7,351 nt of DNA from Gemmatimonadota bacterium. Its GTDB lineage: Bacteria; Gemmatimonadota; Gemmatimonadetes; Longimicrobiales; UBA6960. Shown piece after piece: positions 1 to 5,750 of the stretch. Numbering within the stretch: the first letter of the stretch is position 1; each line of letters begins with the position of its first letter. The notes beneath the pieces are model-generated. The model had not been told where the DNA came from and did not search any database. It saw only the letters and a list, made by a program, of their open reading frames with translations. The stretch spans positions 1 through 7,351 of the forward strand of contig JADFLD010000092.1 in assembly GCA_022564535.1 (NCBI GenBank), given 5' to 3'. Made by a program: the position numbers and the translations under genes.

Positions 1-2433
1 AAGATGGGAATCCTCCGCCAGGGCCCGGGCTGCACGACCGAGGGCCCGTGGCGACGACCCCCTCAGGAGGAAGTGCCAACGCCAGCGGTTATGAAGCCTC
101 TCGATGGGCGCCGGGGCCGGGCCGACCAGTTCGACTCCAACACCCCCTCCCGGTCCCGAGCGGCGGGGCCGCGCACCCGCCGACAACCAGCGGCGAAGCC
201 AGTTTGCGCCTCCCTCAGCCGCGCGGGCGGCAAGGCCCTGGTCGGGACTGCTGACGACGACGTTGACCAGGCGCACGTGGGGCGGGTAGCTGGGGCGCAA
301 GCGTTCTTCGAGCTCACGGGTGGCGAACATCTCGAAGTCGTGCGCTACCGCCGCGCGGACGGCGTAGTGATCGGGCAAAGAAGTCTGTATGAGAACCTCA
401 CCGCCGAGGACGCTTCTCCCGGCCCGGCCGGCAACCTGACTGAGGAGCTGGTAAGTGCGTTCGCTGGCGCGGAAATCCGGCAGGTTCATGCCGACGTCCG
501 CGTTCACCACGCCCACGAGCGTGACGCGTGGAAAGTCGAGGCCCTTAGCGATCATCTGGGTGCCGAGGAGAATATCGACTTCCCCGCTCTCCACACGAGC
601 AAGAATGCGCTGGTGGGCCCACTTGCCCGAAGTCGTGTCGACGTCCATGCGCGCAATGCGCGCCTCCGGAAACGCCTCGTTGGCGACACGCTCGACCTGT
701 TCGGTACCGACGCCGCGAAACGACAGGTCCGCCGAGCCACACCGAGGGCATCGCGAGGGAGCGGGCGCCTCGAAGCGACAGTGGTGACAGACGATGCGCT
801 GAGTCACCCGGTGGAAGGTCAGAGAGATCGAACAGTTCTCGCATTGCTCGACCTCTCCGCACTCCCGACACTGGACGAAGGACGAGTAGCCTCGGCGGTT
901 CAAGAGCAGGATCACCTGCTCGCGTTTGCGAAGCCTTACGTCGATGGCGTCCACGAGTTCGCGGCAGAGCACGCCGGCACCCCGTCCAGCGCGAGGCGAG
1001 CCCCCGCCCTCCTTTTTGCGCTCCTTCCTCAAGTCGATCACCCGGACCTCGGGCAGGCGACCACCGCCGACTCGCTCCGGCAGGAAGAGATGCCGGAACT
1101 TGCCGGAGCGTGCGTTCTGCCAACTTTCGAGCGATGGGGTCGCGCTGCCCAACACACACACGGCCCCGTGGGCCCGCGCCCGCATGACCGCCAGGTCCCG
1201 AGCATGATATCGCGGCGCGTCCGACTGCTTGTACGTGCCCTCGTGCTCCTCGTCGACGATGACCGCCCCGATATTCTCCAGAGGGGCGAAGAGAGCCGAG
1301 CGCGCACCGATCGCGATCCGACGTTCACCGTTGCGAAGCTGACGCCACGCGTCGTAGCGCTCCCCGTCCGACAGCCCCGAATGCAACACCGCGACGTCGT
1401 CCGCGAAATGCGCCCTGAAGCGCGACACCGTCTGGGGGGTCAGGGCGATCTCAGGCACCAGGACGATCGCTGTCCGACCTCGAGCAAGCGCCTCCCGGAG
1501 CAACTCGATATAGACCAGGGTCTTGCCTGATCCGGTGATCCCCTGCAGCAGATAGGGTGCAGGGACGCGCTCGTCCAAGCCATCGACGAGAGCGGCGAGC
1601 GCCACACGCTGGTGCTGGGTCAGGGTGAGCTTGGGTGCCTCAGGCACCGCGGTGTGGGCAAACGGGTCGCGATACTCCTCTTCATCCACCAGCTGCACCA
1701 ACTCCTTTTCCTCCAGGCCGGCGATGACCGTCCGACTGAAGCCCTCGTTGCCCGTGAGATGACTGAGATCCGAGGACCCACCCGAGGCCTCTAGGGACGC
1801 GTAGGCCGCCTTCTGTCTCCCTGCCCTGCCGAAAATCTCGTCCCGCTCGGCCAGCGTTCCCAAGTGTCGGGTAATGCGGACCACGCGCCGTGTCTTCACC
1901 GACGGAGTCGTAGGCGGCAGGGTCTCATGAGACAGGACGCCCCGGGCCAGCAGCGACCGCACCTCAGGCCACACCGACCCCATGCCTAGATCCCTCCTCA
2001 TGGTCCGCACGCGTTGCGGCCCGGGCCGGCCCGAAAGCCAGTCTGCAACCCGCTGCTCCCGCGGCCTCAGCGATCGGCTGCCCAAGTCGCGGAGCGTTAC
2101 ATAGTCGCGGGACACATCAGACAGGACGGCCGGCAACGCCGCTCGCAGTGCAATCCCCATGGGAGCGATGTAATAGTCGGCGATCCAGCGACACAGCTCC
2201 ACGAGGTCGGCGGGCACCGTAGGCGTCTCGTCCAGGACGGAAAGCACCGACTTGAGCCCCTTGATCTCACCTCGCGAACCGGGTCCCACGACCCATCCGA
2301 TCCGCTCGTCTCTGCGGAAGGGAACCAGCACGCGCGTGCCAATGGGCGGAATCGGCCCATCGACCCGATATGTGAACGTGCGGTGGATCGGCAGCGGCAG
2401 GGCGACGTCTACCCGAGCGACACCCCGACTCAC
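1..2433 (-). CDS. priA: Primosomal protein N' (PriA), replication-restart DNA helicase, C-terminus cut by window edge
   Basis: PriA is a 3'-5' superfamily 2 helicase that recognises stalled forks and D-loops and starts reloading of the replicative helicase. I translated 811 codons without a stop, from a GTG at 2433 to base 1. Residues 9-15 (VALPLPI) begin the 3'-end-binding domain. Walker A is GITGSGKT at 298-305 and Walker B is DEEH at 394-397, followed by GSATP. Eight zinc-binding cysteines lie at 522, 525, 531, 534, 549, 552, 562 and 565, with the same spacing as the eight in E. coli PriA. Motif V is GTQMIAKG at 624-631 and motif VI is QVAGRAGR at 666-673. A conserved RWRW near the left edge suggests that only about 20-25 residues are missing. 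The start overlaps the upstream peptidase stop (GTGA), so translation is probably coupled. A 12-residue basic/Gly-rich insertion precedes the zinc region compared with E. coli. The assignment rests on motifs and remembered family sequence, and I regard it as certain. Confidence 0.98.
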   Translation of the reverse strand, partial: MSRGVARVDVALPLPIHRTFTYRVDGPIPPIGTRVLVPFRRDERIGWVVGPGSRGEIKGLKSVLSVLDETPTVPADLVELCRWIADYYIAPMGIALRAALPAVLSDVSRDYVTLRDLGSRSLRPREQRVADWLSGRPGPQRVRTMRRDLGMGSVWPEVRSLLARGVLSHETLPPTTPSVKTRRVVRITRHLGTLAERDEIFGRAGRQKAAYASLEASGGSSDLSHLTGNEGFSRTVIAGLEEKELVQLVDEEEYRDPFAHTAVPEAPKLTLTQHQRVALAALVDGLDERVPAPYLLQGITGSGKTLVYIELLREALARGRTAIVLVPEIALTPQTVSRFRAHFADDVAVLHSGLSDGERYDAWRQLRNGERRIAIGARSALFAPLENIGAVIVDEEHEGTYKQSDAPRYHARDLAVMRARAHGAVCVLGSATPSLESWQNARSGKFRHLFLPERVGGGRLPEVRVIDLRKERKKEGGGSPRAGRGAGVLCRELVDAIDVRLRKREQVILLLNRRGYSSFVQCRECGEVEQCENCSISLTFHRVTQRIVCHHCRFEAPAPSRCPRCGSADLSFRGVGTEQVERVANEAFPEARIARMDVDTTSGKWAHQRILARVESGEVDILLGTQMIAKGLDFPRVTLVGVVNADVGMNLPDFRASERTYQLLSQVAGRAGRSVLGGEVLIQTSLPDHYAVRAAVAHDFEMFATRELEERLRPSYPPHVRLVNVVVSSPDQGLAARAAEGGANWLRRWLSAGARPRRSGPGGGVGVELVGPAPAPIERLHNRWRWHFLLRGSSPRALGRAARALAEDSHL
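2430..2433 (-). promoter_or_regulatory. GTGA stop/start overlap coupling the M24 peptidase to priA
   Basis: Read on the minus strand, the four bases are GTGA: the GTG starts priA and the TGA ends the peptidase. The 20 bases before the GTG (ending CTGCTCGACGA) hold no purine-rich Shine-Dalgarno sequence. Initiation of priA therefore probably depends on ribosomes terminating on the peptidase gene. The overlap is seen directly; the coupling is inferred. Confidence 0.75.
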
Positions 2434-3623
2434 TCGTCGAGCAGCAGGAAGATCTCCGATTGAATCTCTGCCGGCGTGACCTCCGGCCCGTCGACCCCCC
2501 AGTGAACGTTGAGCTCGCTCCGGACCCCGATATCGTCCAGGATGTAGATACCGGGCTCGATCGAGAAGGCAACGCCGGGCAGAAGCCGGCGGTCGTCTCG
2601 GCTTTCCAGATTGTCGAGATTGGGTCCACTGCCATGGAGATCGGTGTCGATCGAATGACCGGTCCGATGCACGAAGTACTCTCCGTAGCCCCGCTCGACG
2701 ATCACTGCGCGGGCGACGTCGTCCACCTCGAAGCCTCGCACGTCCTCGCCCGCCGTGAAGCGCTCGCGCAAGAAGGTCACGGCGGCATCGCGCGCGTCTC
2801 GGACCGCCTCCCATATCTCCTGGGTGCGTGAGTCGACCTCCGCGGCCATGATCCCCATCCAGGTCTGATCGGCCGCGACAGATCCGTCGAACGCCCCCCA
2901 CAAGTCGATCAGCAACAGATCCCCACGGTCGATGGTCTCCCCGGCGCCCACCGGAGAATAATGCGAGTCCGACGCCCTCGGACCGATCGCGACGATGCAC
3001 GCGGGGCCCTCGACCAGGCCCGCGCCCGTCAACTCGGAAACGATCCACTCCGAGAGCACGCCCTCGGACGTCGGCGCCCCCGTGCGAATCGCCGCAGCCG
3101 CCCGCTCGAAAGCCCGCCGGGCGACATCACGCACGATCTCGGCCGCCCTGCGGTGGTCGTCGAGTTGCTCTGGCGAAAGAACCGAGTGGAATTGTGACAC
3201 CAGGTCACCGGAACTGGCGATCTCAACCCCGTGGCCCGTCAGCACGCCGGCGATGCCAGCCGGCACGTAGTCGAGCGTCGGAACAGCGCCGCCCGGAGAA
3301 ACCTCCATGGCGAGTCGGGTCCGTCCCTCGACCAGCTCGGCGAGTTTTTCGTCCATGTCGCGCCAACCCGAATACGTCGTCCGAGCGAAAGGCCAGTGCC
3401 GCCACGAAGACGCCTCGATCGCGTGGATCATCGCGACCGGCTCCCCCTCGGCCGGGATCAGCACGAACGCTCGACGGGTCGTCTTTCCCAAGCCCAAGAG
3501 CGTGACCGCGATCGGGTTGATGTGGTGGAACTCATACAGAAGCCACCCATCCAGCCCCTGCTCGCGCAGCGCCTCTTGCACGCGAGCGACCCCTTCTTCG
3601 TTGCACAACAAGGCTGTATTCAC
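2430..3623 (-). CDS. M24-family metallopeptidase (aminopeptidase P / Xaa-Pro dipeptidase-like)
   Basis: This predicted cytoplasmic dinuclear-metal peptidase has 397 residues. A creatinase-type N-terminal domain spans about 10-145, including an NPIA segment near residue 36 and a TTRRAFVLIPAEG segment at 48-60. The pita-bread catalytic domain follows from about 155 to the end. All five expected metal ligands are visible: D240 (LLIDLWG), D252 (AADQT), H323 (HRTGHSI), E356 (SIEPGIY) and E370 (RSELNVHW), with H330 as a probable active-site histidine. The two Asp ligands are 12 residues apart, against 11 in classical E. coli PepP or prolidase, because the motif reads D-L-W-G. This looks like a subfamily trait. 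There is no signal peptide or membrane segment. The start is GTG with a weak GAGAG about 8 bases upstream, 41 bp after the methyltransferase stop, and the stop overlaps the priA start. The substrate is probably Xaa-Pro peptides by family, but a non-prolyl role is possible. Confidence 0.92.
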   Translation of the reverse strand: MNTALLCNEEGVARVQEALREQGLDGWLLYEFHHINPIAVTLLGLGKTTRRAFVLIPAEGEPVAMIHAIEASSWRHWPFARTTYSGWRDMDEKLAELVEGRTRLAMEVSPGGAVPTLDYVPAGIAGVLTGHGVEIASSGDLVSQFHSVLSPEQLDDHRRAAEIVRDVARRAFERAAAAIRTGAPTSEGVLSEWIVSELTGAGLVEGPACIVAIGPRASDSHYSPVGAGETIDRGDLLLIDLWGAFDGSVAADQTWMGIMAAEVDSRTQEIWEAVRDARDAAVTFLRERFTAGEDVRGFEVDDVARAVIVERGYGEYFVHRTGHSIDTDLHGSGPNLDNLESRDDRRLLPGVAFSIEPGIYILDDIGVRSELNVHWGVDGPEVTPAEIQSEIFLLLDE

Positions 3624-3664
3624 ACGTGCGTCTCTCGTCGGTTCGTGGGCGCGGTGGACGGCTT

Positions 3665-4678
3665 TCAGTCTCGGGGTTTCGGTGCGGAGGTGCCATCCCC
3701 TCCGAACAGAGGCAATCCGGCCGTGTCCGCCTCCGACCCTCCCCTATCGTCCTCAGCGTTGGTCTCCGCCGCGTCGGGCAACGATGAGACCGAAGCAGCG
3801 ATCTCCGCTTCCTCGGTGCCGCCCTCCCCCGAAGTCCCGGGCGACACGGTCTCGGCACCGGCCCGGCGGCCGCGGAGCAGATCCAGGCCGAGAATCCGCT
3901 CGTTCGTCAGAAGCTTGTGGACCTCACTCTCTCGCGCGATCGCTGAACATACGCCCCGCCAGCCCCAGCGCCGCCAGGCCCGCCGAAGAATGGCCAACCG
4001 CTCGCCGAGGGTGAAGAGCTCGGCGAAATCCGGAAACGGCTTCACCACAGTAGGGCGAAACGACGTCTCCTCATCCGACCAGTCCTCGACGTGAATGTCC
4101 TCGACGCCAGCCTCGCGAAGCAGGCGCCTCCACTCTACGACCATGAGCGGCCGAGCTCCGAGATGATCCGAGAGCACCGCGCGCCGCGCCTCGTCCACGG
4201 GGGCCTTCCACACCAGTTGCACGAGCACGACGAATCCGCCGGTCTTGGTGACGCGCACCATTTCTCCGATGGCGTCTTGTGGAGCGCAGTGGCTCGAGAG
4301 CCCGATTTCTCCGATGGTGATATCGAAGATTTGGTCGCGGTACGGGAGCGCGTCCGAGCGCCCGGTCTGGAACTGCAGGCGGTCCGCGATTCCCTCCGCT
4401 CGACTCCATGCCTCGGCCTCCTCGACCATCGTCGGGTCGATGTCGACACCCGACGCCGTCACGCCGAACTCTTTGACGAAGTACCCGAGCGGAACGCCCT
4501 TGCCGGAGGCTACATCCAGGACCTCATGATCCGGAGACATCTCCGTGAGAAGTGCGATCTGCCGGTAGAGCTCACGCCCGCCTGGCGGGAACAGTCGTTG
4601 CGTGCTCAGCCGGACCAGATCGAGCATTGAAGGAACCGAGTGAAGGCCCACCTCGGCGACCGCATCGTTGGATGGCAT
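3665..4678 (-). CDS. Class I SAM-dependent methyltransferase with disordered acidic C-terminal tail
   Basis: The protein has 337 residues. The SAM-binding Rossmann fold starts with motif I VLDVASGKG at 53-61 (D55, G59, G61), followed by GVDIDP at 77-82, whose acidic residues should hold the SAM ribose. Next come the post-motif helix MVEEAEAW, the FDITIGEIGL strand near 118-127 and RVTKTGGFVVLV at 142-153, all typical of the UbiE/Methyltransf_11 type. A region rich in Trp and Arg (LRRAWRRWGWRG, 231-242) may be a substrate or lipid contact. From about 274 to the end the sequence is low in complexity, rich in Gly, Ser, Thr, Glu, Asp and Ala, and probably disordered. No motif identifies the substrate (quinone, small molecule, lipid or protein). 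The start is the only ATG after an in-frame TAG at 4703-4705, but no Shine-Dalgarno is visible; an internal ATG at Met18 is the alternative. It lies 66 bp after the deacetylase gene and 41 bp before the peptidase gene. Confidence 0.85.
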   Translation of the reverse strand: MPSNDAVAEVGLHSVPSMLDLVRLSTQRLFPPGGRELYRQIALLTEMSPDHEVLDVASGKGVPLGYFVKEFGVTASGVDIDPTMVEEAEAWSRAEGIADRLQFQTGRSDALPYRDQIFDITIGEIGLSSHCAPQDAIGEMVRVTKTGGFVVLVQLVWKAPVDEARRAVLSDHLGARPLMVVEWRRLLREAGVEDIHVEDWSDEETSFRPTVVKPFPDFAELFTLGERLAILRRAWRRWGWRGVCSAIARESEVHKLLTNERILGLDLLRGRRAGAETVSPGTSGEGGTEEAEIAASVSSLPDAAETNAEDDRGGSEADTAGLPLFGGDGTSAPKPRD

Positions 4679-4744
4679 GGAGAGACAAGGTATGAACGAG
4701 CGCTACGGAGGCAACGAGCGCGTTCTAAAGCGTCGTCCTGCGAC
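4679..4744. other. 66-bp intergenic gap, longest in the cluster
   Basis: This spacer separates the deacetylase stop from the methyltransferase start. It contains a 9-bp direct repeat and a short AGCGCT palindrome (4699-4704). It has no T-tract after a stem and no convincing -35/-10 pair on the minus strand, so I call neither a terminator nor a promoter here. Confidence 0.6.
4695..4721. repeat. 9-bp direct repeat (AACGAGCGC) with 18-bp period in intergenic gap
   Basis: AACGAGCGC occurs exactly at 4695-4703 and again at 4713-4721, separated by nine bases. The period of 18 bp is a little under two helical turns. Both copies lie outside coding sequence, 17 to 43 bases upstream of the methyltransferase start. 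They could be paired binding sites for a regulator, or chance in a GC-rich spacer. The repeat is seen directly; any function is inference. Confidence 0.5.
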
Positions 4745-5725
4745 TCACTGCCCTGGCGCGTCGAGGTCCGCCAGCGCACGGATTACCGCAACGGTCCCCT
4801 GACCGAGTCGGGCCGGGTCATAGCCGCCCTCGAGGAGCACCACGACGCGGCCGTCGCAACCTGCCGCCGCGACGTCGACGATGCGCCGCGTCATCGCGTG
4901 TAGGTCCTCCGGCTCCAACAGAAAGTCGCCCAGTGGGTCTCCGGCCATGGAGTCGAAACCAGCGGAGACGAGCACGAAGTCGGGGTTCATCTTCTCCAGA
5001 GCGCGGTCGAGCGCATGGGTGAAGCGTGCGAGATACTCCGAACGCGGAATAGCCGCAGGCAGCGGCACGTTCAACGTGAAGCCGTCTCCTGCAGCCTCGC
5101 CCCGCTCCTCCGCCGCACCCGAGCCTGGGTAGTGCGGCCACTGATGGAGCGAGAGAAAGAAGACGGTGGGGTCATCATAGAAAGTGTCCTGCGTGCCGTT
5201 CCCGTGGTGGACGTCCCAATCGACGATCAGGACGCGCTCTGCGTGCCCGTGCGCCTGAAGCCAGCGGGCGGTGACCGCAACGCTGTTGAAGAGGCAAAAG
5301 CCCATCGCACGGTCGGGCGTTGCGTGATGTCCAGGTGGACGCGTCGCCACGAAAGCCGTCCCGATCTCTCCCCCGGCCACCGATTCGGCGGCTGCGATCG
5401 CGCTCCCCGCGCTGCCGAGCGCTGCCTCCCACGACGCTGAGGAAACGAGCGTGTCAGCGTCGATGCCGACGATCTCCTGGCGCTCCTCCGCAGACGAACA
5501 GGCCCGACGCACGGCGTCCACATGCTCCTGGGAGTGGACCCGAAGCAGATCTTCGATGTCGGCCATACGCGCAGGCATCTGCTCGACATGCCCATGGAGC
5601 GTCAGAAGATCTTTCCCTACCGTCGAGGCCAGCGCACGCAGGCGCCCCTGGTGCTCCGGATGGCGCCACCCTGTGTCGTGGAGGGGCGACGCAGGGTGGA
5701 GAAAGAAACCGGTCTTCGTACGCAC
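4745..5725 (-). CDS. Class II histone-deacetylase-like zinc deacetylase (AcuC / acetylpolyamine amidohydrolase family)
   Basis: This 326-residue enzyme belongs to the arginase/deacetylase fold and hydrolyses acyl-amide bonds with one zinc ion. Family landmarks appear in order. HDTGWRHPEHQGRLRAL at 16-32 is the conserved N-terminal segment. RPPGHHA at 129-135 carries the catalytic His pair H133/H134. MGFCLFNSVAV is at 141-151. DWDVHHGNGTQ at 169-179 holds zinc ligands D171 and H173. SLHQWPHYPG is at 192-201. SAGFD at 254-258 gives the third zinc ligand D258, and EGGYD at 299-303 supplies the transition-state tyrosine Y302. The length is normal for bacterial members and no catalytic residue is missing. 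The start is GTG, 25 bp after the carB stop; the conserved region begins soon after it, which supports this start, though no clear Shine-Dalgarno precedes it. Known substrates in the family include acetyl-lysine, acetylpolyamines and, for AcuC, acetyl-CoA synthetase, and the sequence does not choose between them. Confidence 0.93.
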   Translation of the reverse strand: MRTKTGFFLHPASPLHDTGWRHPEHQGRLRALASTVGKDLLTLHGHVEQMPARMADIEDLLRVHSQEHVDAVRRACSSAEERQEIVGIDADTLVSSASWEAALGSAGSAIAAAESVAGGEIGTAFVATRPPGHHATPDRAMGFCLFNSVAVTARWLQAHGHAERVLIVDWDVHHGNGTQDTFYDDPTVFFLSLHQWPHYPGSGAAEERGEAAGDGFTLNVPLPAAIPRSEYLARFTHALDRALEKMNPDFVLVSAGFDSMAGDPLGDFLLEPEDLHAMTRRIVDVAAAGCDGRVVVLLEGGYDPARLGQGTVAVIRALADLDAPGQ

Positions 5726-5750
5726 GCTTCGGCGGTCCGTGGAGGCCGCG

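Noticed and set aside
545..1159. Minus-strand open frame of 204 codons inside priA
   Set aside because: It is an out-of-frame, Arg-rich product within the PriA helicase core; the priA frame is clearly the coding one.
4..1530. Plus-strand open frame of 508 codons
   Set aside because: It lies in exact codon register opposite priA, whose minus-strand translation shows all helicase and zinc motifs. The plus-strand product has no recognisable domain and is an antisense shadow of GC-rich coding sequence.
2014..2463. Plus-strand open frame of 149 codons opposite the start of priA
   Set aside because: The minus strand here encodes the PriA N-terminal domain and peptidase C-terminus; the plus product is unstructured and Arg/His-rich.
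3231..4094. Plus-strand open frames across the peptidase/methyltransferase junction (also 3307-4014)
   Set aside because: They are rich in Arg, Ser and Pro, show no domain, and are antisense to two well-supported genes.
4091..4630. Plus-strand open frame of 179 codons opposite the methyltransferase
   Set aside because: It mirrors the SAM-binding region in antisense and has no features of its own.
4679..4744. Possible minus-strand promoter or terminator in the 66-bp gap
   Set aside because: A TTGCCT and a CATACC are present but only about 14 bases apart, and the GAACG/CGTTC stem is 5 bp with no T-run, so neither call is supported.
5726..5750. Possible terminator hairpin between carB and the deacetylase
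   Set aside because: GCGG and CCGC can form only a 4-bp stem followed by mismatches and no T-tract.
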